From the NCBI RefSeq assembly GCF_002310375.3, contig NZ_CP023315.3, positions 1,860,001-1,924,000 of the forward strand: a DNA stretch of 64,000 nucleotides. Direction: 5' to 3'. Source of the stretch: Caulobacter vibrioides (GTDB lineage Bacteria > Pseudomonadota > Alphaproteobacteria > Caulobacterales > Caulobacteraceae). Numbering within the stretch: the first letter of the stretch is position 1; every line of letters starts with the position of its first letter. Positions 1 through 9,490 of the stretch are shown piece after piece. The notes beneath the pieces are model-generated. The model was not told the DNA's origin. It did no database searches and was given only the letters and a program-made list of their open reading frames with translations. The position numbers and the translations under genes were made by a program.

Positions 1-1988
1 ACAAACGAACCGGGGGCGTCCTCCAGCGGCTTCAGCTTGCCCTTGGCCGGGTCACGGGCTGGAACCTGCTCGCCAGAGCGCGACTTCAGCCACGCCGACC
101 AGTGCGGCCACCAGGAGCCTGGCTGCTCCTGCGCGCCCGCGATCCACTGCGAAACGTCCGCCGGGAGCTCGTCGTTGGTCCAGTGCTGGTACTTTTTGGC
201 GTCGGGGTGATTGATCACGCCGGCGATGTGGCCCGAGCCCGCCATGGTGAAGGTCACCGGACCGCCGAACGCCTTGGCGCCGCGATAGACGCTGCGATAG
301 GGGGCGATGTGGTCGTCCTTCGAGGACTGAACATAGATCGGCGTCTTGACCGTCGACAGATCCAGATGCTCGCCGCCCAGGCTGAGCTTGCCGGTTGTCA
401 GGGCGTTGTCCTTGTAGAAGTTGCGTAGATAGAACAGATGCAGCGCCTTGGGCATCCGCGTCTGATCGGCGTTCCAGAACAGCAGGTCGAACGGGCGCGG
501 CTCCTTGCCCATCAGGTAGTTGCTGACGAAGAACGACCAGATCAGGTCATTGCCCCGCAGCGCGTTGAAGGTGTCGGCCATGGATTGGCTGGGCAGGAAG
601 CCGCCCGCCTGATCCATCTGCTGCTCGATCGACTGCAACCACTCCTCGTTGGTGAACAGGAGCAGGTCGCCGGCTTCGGCGAAGTCCTGCTGGGCGGCGA
701 AGAAGGTGGCCGAGTTGATCCGCTTGTCGCCGCGCGCGGCCATGTGGGCCAGGGCGACCGAAAGCAGGGTGCCGCCGATGCAGTATCCGACGGTGTTGAC
801 CCGATCGACCCCGCACTGGGTCATCACCTGCTGGGTGGCGTCGTAGATTCCCTCGAACATGTAGTCTTCGAAGGTCTTGGCCGCGAGCGTCTGGTCGGGA
901 TTGACCCACGAGGCGACGAACACCGTGAAGCCCTGGCCGGTCAGCCAGCGGATCATCGAGTTCTCTGGCCGCAGGTCCATGATGTAGAACTTGTTGATCC
1001 ACGGCGGGAAGATCAGCAGCGGGATCTCGCACACCGTGTCCGTGGTCGGGTCGAACTGCAGCAGCTGCAGGATGTCGTTCTGGTAGACGACCTTGCCCGG
1101 GGCGGTCGCGACGTTCTCGCCGACCTTGAACTTGGCCAGATCGGTTTGGCTGATCGCCAGCTGGCCGCCGCCACGCTCGAGGTCCGCCGCGAAATTCTCC
1201 ATGCCGCGCACCAGGCTCTGCCCCTGGGTCTGGACGACTTCGCGAAGGGCGGCCGGGTTTGAGATCAGGAAGTTCGACGGCGAGAACGCGTCGGTCAGCA
1301 TCCTGGTGAAGAACTCGACCCTGCGCTTGGTCGCGGGATCGACCCCGTCCACCTCGGCGATCAGCCCATTCAACCAGTTCGACGAGAGCAGGTAGGACTG
1401 CTTCATCAGGTCGAACATCGGGTTCGACGCCCAGTCAGGATCATTGAAGCGCTTGTCGCCAGCCGAGGGGGCGACCACAGGGGTGACCGCTTCCCCGGCC
1501 GCGCGTCGCGCCGCGTTCTGCCAGAGTTCCATGTACTGGCCAAAAAGGTCCGCCTGGGCCCGCATAAGCCGATCTGGCTGGGCCGCGAGACGGGTCATCA
1601 CCTCGTTCAGCGCCGGGGCGACGTGGAAGGGATCCGGGCTCAGGGCGGCGGGGCGATCGGCTTGGCGCAACGCCGCTTCGGCGATCGCGCCCTGGGCGGT
1701 GACCGCGGCGCGCGCGAGATTCGCCGACAGGGTCTCGACCATCTTCAACTGATCGGGCGACAGCATGGTCTCGAACGGTGGGAAGGCGCGAGCGTCTTCA
1801 CGCGGCGGCGGGGAGGCGCGGGCCGAATCGCTCTGCGGCGGCGCCTCGATGGCTTCAGGCTTTGCTTTCGGCTTTGCCGACTTGGCGGCGGCCTTGGGTT
1901 TCGCGGCGGCCTTTTCAGCCTTCGCGGCCTCATCGGCCTTCGTCGCGGCCTTCTTCCGAGGCTTGGGGGCGGCCTTCGCCGTGGCCAT
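1..1988 (-). CDS. phaC: Class I poly(3-hydroxyalkanoate) synthase, 3' end cut by window edge
   Basis: It polymerises hydroxyacyl-CoA into PHA storage granules. The frame reads leftward from ATG at 1988, with GGAGG about 7 bases upstream, and is still open at base 1 (662 codons, ending LEDAPGSFV). Only a few C-terminal residues should be missing, judging from the family. The alpha/beta-hydrolase core carries the lipase-like box GYCIGG with nucleophile Cys near residue 403. The acid lies in SSKDDHIAP and the catalytic His in AGSGHIAG. The first ~45 residues are a Lys/Ala/Pro-rich basic extension, longer than in many class I enzymes, and could bind DNA or phasin (inference). A divergent lipoprotein gene starts 89 bases away. 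No phaA/phaB is visible here. Confidence 0.95.
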   Translation of the reverse strand, partial: MATAKAAPKPRKKAATKADEAAKAEKAAAKPKAAAKSAKPKAKPEAIEAPPQSDSARASPPPREDARAFPPFETMLSPDQLKMVETLSANLARAAVTAQGAIAEAALRQADRPAALSPDPFHVAPALNEVMTRLAAQPDRLMRAQADLFGQYMELWQNAARRAAGEAVTPVVAPSAGDKRFNDPDWASNPMFDLMKQSYLLSSNWLNGLIAEVDGVDPATKRRVEFFTRMLTDAFSPSNFLISNPAALREVVQTQGQSLVRGMENFAADLERGGGQLAISQTDLAKFKVGENVATAPGKVVYQNDILQLLQFDPTTDTVCEIPLLIFPPWINKFYIMDLRPENSMIRWLTGQGFTVFVASWVNPDQTLAAKTFEDYMFEGIYDATQQVMTQCGVDRVNTVGYCIGGTLLSVALAHMAARGDKRINSATFFAAQQDFAEAGDLLLFTNEEWLQSIEQQMDQAGGFLPSQSMADTFNALRGNDLIWSFFVSNYLMGKEPRPFDLLFWNADQTRMPKALHLFYLRNFYKDNALTTGKLSLGGEHLDLSTVKTPIYVQSSKDDHIAPYRSVYRGAKAFGGPVTFTMAGSGHIAGVINHPDAKKYQHWTNDELPADVSQWIAGAQEQPGSWWPHWSAWLKSRSGEQVPARDPAKGKLKPLEDAPGSF

Positions 1989-2077
1989 GAGGTTTCCTCC
2001 GCGAATCCAAAGCCGGCTAGAGAAAAGCGCTGAACGCCTTTCGCTCGCCGCGATCATCGCATAAGACCAGAAACAAG

Positions 2078-2518
2078 ATGAACGGCGAAACCCGCAAAAT
2101 CGTACGCGTTGGTTTGATCCTCGGCTTTGCGGCCGGTGTGACCGCGTGCGCCAGCCCGTTCTCGTCCAGCAAGGTCGATCCCAGCTCGCCCGTCGCGGCG
2201 GCCGCCACGGCTGCGGCCAACACCAAGGGACCGCGCCGGAAGTTCTCGGACATCCCCGTGATCCCGAAGGATGTGCCGACCAACGCGCAGATTCGCGCGA
2301 ACGTCGTACAGCAGCAGGCCGCAGGCGCGGCTTTGACCAAGGCGACGGCGCCGAACACCTGGGAACTGAAGGACTCGGAACCCTACGCCGCCAAGGCGCG
2401 TCGCGACGCCAACCCGCCTGCGTTGGCCGCGCCGACCGAAGCCGACCGCGCAAACACCGAAGCCTTCGCCCGCGCAGCCCGCGGCCGAGCTAGCGCGCCT
2501 CCGTCCCAGCCCCAATAG
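2078..2518 (+). CDS. Small outer-membrane or periplasmic lipoprotein, function unknown
   Basis: A 146-residue protein starts at ATG 2078. Its N-terminus is a lipoprotein signal: basic MNGETRKIVR, a hydrophobic stretch, then a lipobox ending GVTAC with the modified Cys at about residue 24. The rest is Ala/Pro-rich and predicted soluble, with a conserved-looking RRKFSDIPVIPKDVPT segment in the middle and a low-complexity tail. It is divergent from phaC and sits just upstream of the aminotransferase gene. I recognise no family domain; it looks like a Caulobacterales-specific lipoprotein. The lipidation signal is seen directly, the location is inferred. Confidence 0.8.
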   Translation: MNGETRKIVRVGLILGFAAGVTACASPFSSSKVDPSSPVAAAATAAANTKGPRRKFSDIPVIPKDVPTNAQIRANVVQQQAAGAALTKATAPNTWELKDSEPYAAKARRDANPPALAAPTEADRANTEAFARAARGRASAPPSQPQ

Positions 2519-2626
2519 GGCGACGGAGGCATAATCTTCCTTTAGCTGGCTTGGCTTGGCCCCGCTTGGGGTCTATCCATGCCCGACTTTCGCTCCCAAA
2601 GCGCCGAAGCGGCGCATAGAGCCCTC

Positions 2627-3847
2627 ATGAGCACCGATTTTCACCGTATCCGTCGCCTCCCGCCCTACGTCTTCGAGGAGGTCAACAAGATCAAGGCCCG
2701 GCTGCGCGCCGAAGGCACCGACATCATCGACTTCGGCATGGGCAATCCCGACATGCCGACGCCGCAGCATATCGTCGACAAGCTGATCGAGACCGCGCGC
2801 GATCCCAAGGCTGGGCGTTACTCCGCCTCCAAGGGCGTGCCTGGCCTGCGCAAGGCCATGGCCAACTACTATGGCCGCCGTTTCGGCGTGAAGCTGAACC
2901 CGGACACCGAGGTCATCGCCACACTGGGCTCCAAGGAGGGTTTCGCAAACCTGGCCCAGGCGCTGACTGGACCAGGTGACGTCATCATCTGCCCGAACCC
3001 GGCCTATCCGATCCACGCCTTCGGCTTCATCATGGCGGGCGGTATCATCCGCCACGTGCCGGCCCTATCGCCCGAGGAGTACCTCTCCAACATCAGCCGC
3101 GCGGTGAAGCACTCGGTGCCGCCGCCCAGCGTGCTGATCCTGTCCTATCCGTCGAACCCGACGGCCCAGTGGGTCGACCTGGACTTCTACAAGGACGCTG
3201 TTGCGCTGGCCAAGAAGCACGACCTGCTGGTCATCAGCGACGTCGCCTATGGCGAGATCTATTTCGACAACAATCCGCCGCCGTCGATCCTGCAGGTGGA
3301 CGGCGCCAAGGACATCGCCGTCGAGGTCAATTCGCTGTCGAAGACCTACGCCATGGCCGGCTGGCGCGTGGGCATGGTGGTCGGCAACGCGCGCATCTGC
3401 GCCGCCCTGGCGCGCGTGAAGTCGTATCTCGACTACGGCGCCTATACGCCCGTGCAGGTGGCCGCCGCGACGGCCCTGAACGGTCCGCAGGACTGCGTCG
3501 ACGAGATCCGCGGCATCTACAAGAGCCGCCGCGACACGCTGATCAAGTCGATGAAGGCCGCAGGCTGGGACATCCCAAACCCGCCGGCCTCGATGTTCGC
3601 CTGGGCCAAGATCCCCGAACCATATCGCGAAGCCGGCTCAATGCTGTTCTCGCGGCTGCTGATCGAGGAAGCCGGCGTCGCTGTCGCGCCGGGCATCGGC
3701 TTTGGCGAGTACGGCGAAGGCTATGTGCGGATCGGTCTGGTCGAGAACGAGCACCGCATCCGCCAGGCCGCACGCAACGTGAAGAAATTCATCACCAACG
3801 CCGACTCCATCCTGGCCAAGGCCCACAACAAGATGGAACAGGCCTAA
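2627..3847 (+). CDS. PLP-dependent aminotransferase, class I/II (AlaC / LL-DAP aminotransferase-like)
   Basis: A fold-type I aminotransferase of 406 residues from ATG 2627. An in-frame ATG at 2579 would add 16 residues; I prefer 2627 because relatives begin close to FHRIRRLPPYVF. Visible motifs are DFGMGNPD near the N-terminus, the SYPSNPTAQW substrate-binding box, SDVAYGE carrying the PLP-contacting Asp/Tyr, and NSLSKTYAMAGWRVG carrying the Schiff-base Lys. A downstream Arg in EGYVRIGLVE fits the carboxylate clamp. Relatives make alanine or glutamate/aspartate-family amino acids. Homoserine dehydrogenase follows after 36 bases, suggesting a shared transcript for aspartate-family metabolism. 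Exact substrate cannot be read from sequence. Confidence 0.9.
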   Translation: MSTDFHRIRRLPPYVFEEVNKIKARLRAEGTDIIDFGMGNPDMPTPQHIVDKLIETARDPKAGRYSASKGVPGLRKAMANYYGRRFGVKLNPDTEVIATLGSKEGFANLAQALTGPGDVIICPNPAYPIHAFGFIMAGGIIRHVPALSPEEYLSNISRAVKHSVPPPSVLILSYPSNPTAQWVDLDFYKDAVALAKKHDLLVISDVAYGEIYFDNNPPPSILQVDGAKDIAVEVNSLSKTYAMAGWRVGMVVGNARICAALARVKSYLDYGAYTPVQVAAATALNGPQDCVDEIRGIYKSRRDTLIKSMKAAGWDIPNPPASMFAWAKIPEPYREAGSMLFSRLLIEEAGVAVAPGIGFGEYGEGYVRIGLVENEHRIRQAARNVKKFITNADSILAKAHNKMEQA

Positions 3848-3883
3848 GAAGGCTGCGTCGGACGGCGTAACGAGGATTCGAAG

Positions 3884-5173
3884 ATGACGAACAAGACCTG
3901 GCGCGTCGGCGTCGCGGGCCTGGGTACGGTCGGCGGTGGGCTCCTGCAGTTCCTGGCGGAGCGTCCCGGCTTCGCGCCGGCCGGCGACCAAGCGGTCGTG
4001 ACGGCGGTGTCCGCCCGATCGAAGTCGCGGCCGCGTACGGTCGACATCTCGAACCTCGTTTGGTTCGACGACCCGGTGGCGCTGGCCGCCTCGCCCGAGA
4101 TCGACATCTTCGTCGAGCTGGTCGGCGGGTCGGATGGTCCGGCCAAGGCTGCGGTCGAGACCGCTCTGAAGGCTGGCAAGCCGGTCGTCACGGCCAACAA
4201 GGCCTTGATCGCCGAGCATGGCGCCGAGCTGGCCGCGCTCGCCGAAGCCACCAACACGCCGCTGCTGTTCGAGGCGGCGGTCATGGGCGGTGTCCCGGCC
4301 GTGAAGATGATGCGCGAGGCCCTGGTGGGCGACGATATCATCTCGGTGGCCGGCATCCGCAATGGCACCTGCAACTTCATCCTGTCTGAGATGGAGAAGA
4401 CCGGTCGCTCGTTCGCCGACGTACTTCGCGAAGCGCAAGGCCTCGGCTACGCCGAGGCTGACCCGACCATGGATGTCGGCGGCTTCGACGCCGGCCACAA
4501 GGTCAGCATCCTGGCCGCGCTGGCGTTCGGCTGCGCGCCCAACTTCGCCGCCGCCGAGATCGAGGGCATCAGCGAGGTCGACCTGCTCGACATCAAGCTG
4601 GCCAAAGACCTGGGCTACCGGATCAAACTGATCGCCGGCGCGGCCAAGTCCGAGGATGGCGTCGCGGTGAAGGTGCATCCATCGCTGGTGCCGCTGGATC
4701 ATCCGCTGGCCCAGGCCGGCGGCGCGCTCAACGCCCTGTTCATCGAGGGCAAGCGCATTGGCCGGATCTTCCTGCAGGGGCCCGGCGCCGGCGCGGGTCC
4801 TACGGCTGCCGCGGTCGCGGCCGACATCGCCGACGTGATGACCCGGGCGGTGCGCCCGGTGTTCCAGGCGCCGGCCGGCGACCTGAAGCCCTTTGTCTCG
4901 ATCGATCCGTCCAAGGCGGTGGGCAAGGCCTATCTGCGCGTGATGGTCCAGGACCAGCCCGGGGTGATCGCGGCGATCTCGGAAACCCTGGCCGAATGCG
5001 GCGTGTCGATCGACAGCTTCCTGCAAAAGCCTGTGGAAGGGGCGGGTGGGGTGCCGATCGTGCTCGTTACCCATGCGACGCCTGAATCGAACCTCCTGGA
5101 CGCGATTAGCCGCATCGAAAAGCTGCAGACCGTGCTAGAGCGTCCCCGCCTTCTGCGCGTCGCGCGCATCTAA
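3884..5173 (+). CDS. hom: Homoserine dehydrogenase
   Basis: NAD(P)-dependent reduction of aspartate semialdehyde to homoserine, the branch point to threonine and methionine. The 429-residue protein has the usual three parts: an N-terminal Rossmann domain with GLGTVGGG, a catalytic domain with the family signature seen as GIRNGTCNFIL plus DVGGFDAGHK, and a C-terminal ACT domain (about residue 350 onward, VMVQDQPGVIAAIS) expected to mediate threonine feedback. ATG 3884 follows the aminotransferase gene closely, and glpX starts 74 bases downstream, so hom-glpX may be partly co-transcribed. I see no threonine leader in the short upstream gap. Confidence 0.95.
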   Translation: MTNKTWRVGVAGLGTVGGGLLQFLAERPGFAPAGDQAVVTAVSARSKSRPRTVDISNLVWFDDPVALAASPEIDIFVELVGGSDGPAKAAVETALKAGKPVVTANKALIAEHGAELAALAEATNTPLLFEAAVMGGVPAVKMMREALVGDDIISVAGIRNGTCNFILSEMEKTGRSFADVLREAQGLGYAEADPTMDVGGFDAGHKVSILAALAFGCAPNFAAAEIEGISEVDLLDIKLAKDLGYRIKLIAGAAKSEDGVAVKVHPSLVPLDHPLAQAGGALNALFIEGKRIGRIFLQGPGAGAGPTAAAVAADIADVMTRAVRPVFQAPAGDLKPFVSIDPSKAVGKAYLRVMVQDQPGVIAAISETLAECGVSIDSFLQKPVEGAGGVPIVLVTHATPESNLLDAISRIEKLQTVLERPRLLRVARI

Positions 5174-5247
5174 AGACCCGAAAAACTGGGCGACGAAGGC
5201 GACATTGGGAACAAGGCCGCCTCGGTCGAGGCGGTCGGGAGAAACGG

Positions 5248-6201
5248 ATGAGTTCGAACACCCTGGACCGTGCTCTGGTCCTGGACGCCGTTCGCGTGAC
5301 CGAAGCCGCCGCCATCGCCTCGTGGACCATGCTGGGTCGCGGCGACGAGATGGCCGCCGATCAGGCCGCGGTCGACGCGATGCGCAACGCCTTGAATGAG
5401 CTCGACATCGACGGCGAGATCGTCATCGGCGAAGGCGAACGTGATGAAGCGCCGATGCTCTACATCGGCGAGAAGGTCGGTACGGGGAAGGGCCCTCGCA
5501 TCGACATCGCGCTGGACCCGCTGGAAGGCACCACTCTGGCGGCCAAGTCCCAGCCCAATGCGCTGACGGTGATGGCCTGGGCGCCCAAGGGCACGCTGCT
5601 CAACGCGCCCGACACCTATATGGACAAGATCGCCTGCGGTCCTGGCCTGCCGGCCGGGGTGATCGATCTGGACCGTTCTCCCGCCGAGAACATTCAGGCG
5701 GTCGCCGACGCCAAGGGCGTGGCGGCCTCGGAGATCACGGTCTGCGTTCTGGATCGGCCGAGACACGCCGAGATCATCGCGGGCGTTCGCGCCGCCGGCG
5801 CCCGTATTCATCTGATCACCGACGGCGACGTCGCCGGCGTCATCAACACGACCGACCCGTCGACCAGCATCGACCTTTATCTCGGATCGGGCGGAGCGCC
5901 TGAAGGCGTGCTGGCCTGCGCGGCGTTGAAGTGTGTCGGCGGACAGTTCCAGGGGCGCCTGCTGTTCCGCAACGCCGACGAGCGCGCACGCGCCGTGCGC
6001 TGGGGCGTCACGGAACTCGACAAGAAATACGACCTCCACGAGATCGTTCGCGACGAGGCGATCTTCGCCGCGACCGGCGTGACCCGTGGCGGCCTGTTGG
6101 ACGGCGTCGTCTATCGCGACGGCTGTGTCCACACCCACACGCTGGTGATGAACTCTTCGACGGGCACCGTCCGCGAGGTTCGCATGAAGCGGAAGGTCTG
6201 A
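5248..6201 (+). CDS. glpX: Class II fructose-1,6-bisphosphatase (GlpX family)
   Basis: Hydrolyses fructose-1,6-bisphosphate, and in some alphaproteobacteria sedoheptulose-1,7-bisphosphate, in gluconeogenesis. The 317-residue protein shows the class II metal/phosphate motifs: GEGERDEAPMLYIGE, then the lithium-sensitive phosphatase box DPLEGTT. It also has the characteristic ATGVTRGGLLDGV segment near the C-terminus. Length matches the family. Start at ATG 5248. It is followed 60 bases downstream by an unrelated class I enzyme with the same reaction, which is notable. Confidence 0.95.
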   Translation: MSSNTLDRALVLDAVRVTEAAAIASWTMLGRGDEMAADQAAVDAMRNALNELDIDGEIVIGEGERDEAPMLYIGEKVGTGKGPRIDIALDPLEGTTLAAKSQPNALTVMAWAPKGTLLNAPDTYMDKIACGPGLPAGVIDLDRSPAENIQAVADAKGVAASEITVCVLDRPRHAEIIAGVRAAGARIHLITDGDVAGVINTTDPSTSIDLYLGSGGAPEGVLACAALKCVGGQFQGRLLFRNADERARAVRWGVTELDKKYDLHEIVRDEAIFAATGVTRGGLLDGVVYRDGCVHTHTLVMNSSTGTVREVRMKRKV

Positions 6202-6261
6202 AACCTTCCTGTCACGGCCGTCGCGTAGATCGGCCGCTCTGCTTTCGGTTCGAGGACGAGA

Positions 6262-7239
6262 ATGACTGCTTTTGTCGACCTGGCCGCCCGGCTCGCGGCC
6301 GAGCCGGCGGACGCCGCCCTGAAGGACGTGGTCCTGGCCATCGCCGAGACGTGCGCGCGGATCAGCGGCGTCGTGGCCTCGGGCGCCCTGTCGGGAAGCC
6401 TGGGCGCGGCGGGCAGCACGAATGTCCAGGACGAAGAGCAGAAGAAGCTCGATGTCATCACCAATGATATGTTGAGCGACGCCCTGAAGGCCTGCGTTCC
6501 CGTGGCGGGCCTTGCCTCCGAGGAACTGGAGGAGGTCGAGCCCACAGGCCGTGTCGGCGGCTATCTGGTCACCTTCGATCCGCTGGACGGCTCCAGTAAT
6601 ATCGACGTCAACGTCTCGGTCGGCACGATCTTTTCGATTCTGCCGGCGCCGTCCGGCCATGCGCCGACGGAAGGTGACTTCCTGCAGCCGGGGCGCAACC
6701 AGGTGGCCGCCGGCTACGCCGTCTATGGTCCTCAGACGATGCTGGTCGTGACGCTCTCGAGCGGCGTCAACGGCTTTACGCTCAGCGCCGACGGCCGCTG
6801 GCTGCTGACCCATCCGGATATCGCCATCAAGCCCGACACGGCCGAGTTTGCGATCAACATGTCCAATCAGCGCCATTGGGCGCCGCCCGTGCGCCGCTAT
6901 ATCGACGGCTGCCTGCAGGGCAAGGACGGCGTGCGGGGCAAGAACTTCAACATGCGCTGGGTGGCGTCGATGGTGGCCGACGTTCATCGGATCATGATGC
7001 GCGGGGGCGTCTTCATGTACCCCTGGGACGCGCGCGAACCTGACAAGCCGGGCAAGCTGCGCCTGATGTACGAGGCTAATCCGATGAGCCTGCTGGTCGA
7101 GCGGGCGGGTGGCAAGTCGATCGAAGGCCTGGCTGAAATCCTGGACATCAAGCCGAGCAAGCTTCACCAGCGCGTGCCCGTCGTCCTGGGGTCCGCCAAT
7201 GAGGTCGAGGTCATCCGGGCCGAGATGCGGGCCGGCTGA
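6262..7239 (+). CDS. fbp: Class I fructose-1,6-bisphosphatase
   Basis: A second, non-homologous-subclass fructose-1,6-bisphosphatase of 325 residues. Class I signatures are clear: EELEEVE metal-binding acids, [17 protein letters not shown], the substrate loop around [14 protein letters not shown], and the C-terminal signature [18 protein letters not shown] 6262 follows GAGGACGAGA, a purine-rich ribosome site. It lies between glpX and recJ, all on the same strand with short gaps. Carrying both classes side by side suggests different regulation (for example AMP or redox) or substrate split with sedoheptulose-bisphosphate; that division is inference. Confidence 0.95.
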   Translation: MTAFVDLAARLAAEPADAALKDVVLAIAETCARISGVVASGALSGSLGAAGSTNVQDEEQKKLDVITNDMLSDALKACVPVAGLASEELEEVEPTGRVGGYLVTFDPLDGSSNIDVNVSVGTIFSILPAPSGHAPTEGDFLQPGRNQVAAGYAVYGPQTMLVVTLSSGVNGFTLSADGRWLLTHPDIAIKPDTAEFAINMSNQRHWAPPVRRYIDGCLQGKDGVRGKNFNMRWVASMVADVHRIMMRGGVFMYPWDAREPDKPGKLRLMYEANPMSLLVERAGGKSIEGLAEILDIKPSKLHQRVPVVLGSANEVEVIRAEMRAG

Positions 7240-7306
7240 CGCACGTCCGACCCTGTCGTGCGGACGCCGCATGGTTCGAATCCTTGCGACACGCTAGGTT
7301 CGTCCG

Positions 7307-9127
7307 ATGCCTGCCGATGGTGTCACCTCTATCTCCTCCAGCGTCTTCCTGGGTGTCGAACGCTCCCTGAGCGGTCGTAGCTGGCGCGAGCGTCCGGCTG
7401 ATCTGGCCGTGGTCCGCGAGATCCAGCAGCGTCACGGTCTGATCGAACCCTTGGCCCGGGCGCTGGTATCGAGAGGCGTGACCCTCGATCACGCCGAGCA
7501 CTATCTGCGACCGACGCTGAAGGCCCTTTTTCCTGATCCGTCTCTGTTCACGGACATGGATCGAGCGGCCGAGATCCTGATCGACGCCCTGGAGCGCGGG
7601 CGACCGACCATGGTGTTCGCTGACTACGACGTCGACGGCGCCACCAGCGCCGCACAGTTGGTCCGCTGGTTCCGCTATATGGGCGTGGAACTGCCGATCT
7701 ATATTCCAGACCGTCTGACAGAGGGCTACGGCCCAAGCCCGGCGGCGTTCCGCAAGATCCGGGATGGCGGAGCCGAGCTTGTCGTGACGCTCGACTGTGG
7801 CGCGGCGGCTTACGACGCCATCGCCAGCGCTGGCGAGATCGGGCTGGAGGTCGTCGTGATCGACCACCACCTGATGCGCGAGGATCCGCCGGCCGCCGCC
7901 GCCGTGGTCAACCCGAACCGGCCGGGATGCCAGAGCGGGCAGGGCGTCCTCGCGGCGGCGGGGGTCACCTTTGTTCTGCTGGCGGCCCTCAACCGCGAGG
8001 CGCGCAAGCGGGGCCTCTTCACCGAGGAGCGGCCGCAACCCGATCCCCGCCAGTGGCTGGATCTCGTCGCCTTGGGCGAGGTCTGCGACGTCACCCAACT
8101 GGTGGGCTTCAATCGTGCGCTGACAGCCCTGGGCCTGCGCGCCATGGGCAGCTGGGCCAATCCAGGCTTGAAGGCGCTTTTCGAGGTCGGCAAGGGCTCG
8201 GGCGAGCCTTCGGTGTTCACGGCGGGCTTTATTCTGGGACCGCGCATCAACGCCGGCGGTCGGATCGGACGCTCCGATCTAGGCGCGCGCCTTCTGTCCA
8301 CCGACGATCCGCTGGAGGCCCGCGCGTTGGCCGAGGAGCTCGACAGCCTCAATACCGAGCGCAAGGCGGTTGAGGCCGCCGTCGTCGAAGAGGCGGCGGC
8401 GATTCTCGAGCGCGGCAGCAACTTCAATCCCGATGCGCCAGTGATCGTGGTGGCGGGCGACGATTGGCATCCCGGCGTGATCGGCATTGTCGCGGGGCGC
8501 CTGCGGGAGCGCTATCGCAAGCCAGTAGTCGTGATTGGGATCGATCGGGCCGCGAATGTCGGCAAGGGCTCGGGCCGATCGCAGCCGGGCGTCAACCTCG
8601 GCAAGGCGATTCAGGCGGCGTTCGAAGCTGGCCTGCTGATGGCCGGAGGCGGCCACGCCATGGCGGCCGGGCTGTCGATTCGTCCCGAGATGATTCCCGA
8701 GTTCCGCGCCTTTCTGGAGGAGCGCCTAGCGGGTGAGATGGAGGCCGTCGGTGTCGAGGCCGTGGAGGTCGACGCCCTGGTTCAGCCCCGCGCCGCCAAT
8801 CGCGCCCTGCTTGATGACTTCCAGCGCCTCGCGCCGTTCGGACCCGGGAACCCGGAGCCCTTGTTCGCCCTGACCCAGGTCCGGCCGGAGCGTGTCTCGG
8901 CCCTGAAAGGCGGTCACGTGCGTATGGATCTGGTCGGACCGACGGGCGACCGCATCAAGGCGATCAGCTGGCGAAGCGCCGAAACGCCGCTCGGACAACG
9001 ATTGCTGGCGGGCGGCGGCCCTTTGGATGTTGTCGGCAAGCTCAAGCCCGACGACTACATGGGCCGCAACGGCGTTCAGCTCGAGATCGAGGACGCCCAT
9101 GATCCGCGCGCGCGCTACGCGGACTAG
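7307..9127 (+). CDS. recJ: Single-stranded-DNA-specific exonuclease RecJ
   Basis: 5'-3' ssDNA exonuclease of the DHH superfamily used in recombination and mismatch/base-excision repair. The 606-residue protein has motif I DYDVDGATSA, motif II with VTLDCG, the diagnostic VIDHHLM (DHH motif III), and the DHHA1 part with AGGGHAMAAGLS. The C-terminal OB-like region includes LAPFGPGNPEP, typical of RecJ. Length agrees with the family. The gene ends just before a tRNA promoter, so it is likely the last gene of the hom-glpX-fbp-recJ run. Confidence 0.95.
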   Translation: MPADGVTSISSSVFLGVERSLSGRSWRERPADLAVVREIQQRHGLIEPLARALVSRGVTLDHAEHYLRPTLKALFPDPSLFTDMDRAAEILIDALERGRPTMVFADYDVDGATSAAQLVRWFRYMGVELPIYIPDRLTEGYGPSPAAFRKIRDGGAELVVTLDCGAAAYDAIASAGEIGLEVVVIDHHLMREDPPAAAAVVNPNRPGCQSGQGVLAAAGVTFVLLAALNREARKRGLFTEERPQPDPRQWLDLVALGEVCDVTQLVGFNRALTALGLRAMGSWANPGLKALFEVGKGSGEPSVFTAGFILGPRINAGGRIGRSDLGARLLSTDDPLEARALAEELDSLNTERKAVEAAVVEEAAAILERGSNFNPDAPVIVVAGDDWHPGVIGIVAGRLRERYRKPVVVIGIDRAANVGKGSGRSQPGVNLGKAIQAAFEAGLLMAGGGHAMAAGLSIRPEMIPEFRAFLEERLAGEMEAVGVEAVEVDALVQPRAANRALLDDFQRLAPFGPGNPEPLFALTQVRPERVSALKGGHVRMDLVGPTGDRIKAISWRSAETPLGQRLLAGGGPLDVVGKLKPDDYMGRNGVQLEIEDAHDPRARYAD

Positions 9128-9193
9128 CCGGCGCGCCAAGATTGAGTGGCGAACAGGCGAAAGTTCGGACTGAAAAAAGTATTTTAGAGCGGG

Positions 9194-9222
9194 TTGCGCA
9201 CCCCAAACGGTGCGGCTATACA
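9194..9222 (+). promoter_or_regulatory. Predicted housekeeping promoter for the tRNA-Glu pair
   Basis: TTGCGC (9194-9199), a 17-base spacer and TATACA (9217-9222) form a near-consensus sigma-70 type promoter. The expected start point falls about 15 bases before the first tRNA-Glu. The -10 context GGCTATAC also resembles the Caulobacter sigma-73 box. Inferred by eye only. Confidence 0.55.
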
Positions 9223-9243
9223 CCCGCTTCCTCGCGGGGGCGT

Positions 9244-9318
9244 GGTCCCTTCGTCTATCGGTTAGGACGCCAGATTTTCAATCTGGAGAGAGGGGTTCGA
9301 CTCCCCTAGGGACTGCCA
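9244..9318 (+). tRNA. tRNA-Glu (anticodon TTC), copy 1
   Basis: Seventy-five bases with the full cloverleaf: acceptor arm GGTCCCT paired to AGGGACT, D-arm TCGTCTATCGGTTAGGA, anticodon stem CCAGA/TCTGG around TTTTCAA (anticodon TTC), and T-arm AGGGGTTCGACTCCCCT. The 3' CCA is encoded. The first pair is G-U. It is identical to the copy at 9364-9438. Confidence 0.97.
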
Positions 9319-9363
9319 CCCGCGAGGCCATATATCGGCTACGTTCCGCTCCGGCGGCGATGT

Positions 9364-9438
9364 GGTCCCTTCGTCTATCGGTTAGGACGCCAGATTTTCA
9401 ATCTGGAGAGAGGGGTTCGACTCCCCTAGGGACTGCCA
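9364..9438 (+). tRNA. tRNA-Glu (anticodon TTC), copy 2
   Basis: An identical second copy of tRNA-Glu(TTC), 45 bases after the first. The spacer between them is unrelated to the first copy's leader. The pair is probably transcribed together from the promoter at 9194-9222 and processed. CCA is encoded. Confidence 0.97.
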
Positions 9439-9490
9439 TCTTCGGCTGTATTTCAGAATTATTTCCACATTGTAGCTGCGACGAAATGTC

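Noticed and set aside
3848-3883. A threonine/isoleucine attenuator before homoserine dehydrogenase.
   Set aside because: The gap to the preceding gene is 36 bases and has no leader ORF or terminator.
5170-7272. Very long leftward frames opposite glpX/fbp, and similar long frames opposite the amidohydrolase (24757-26679), kdpB (42030-44210) and kdpA (43916-45388).
   Set aside because: They are mirror frames of well-identified genes in GC-rich DNA: Arg/Gly/His-rich with no domains.
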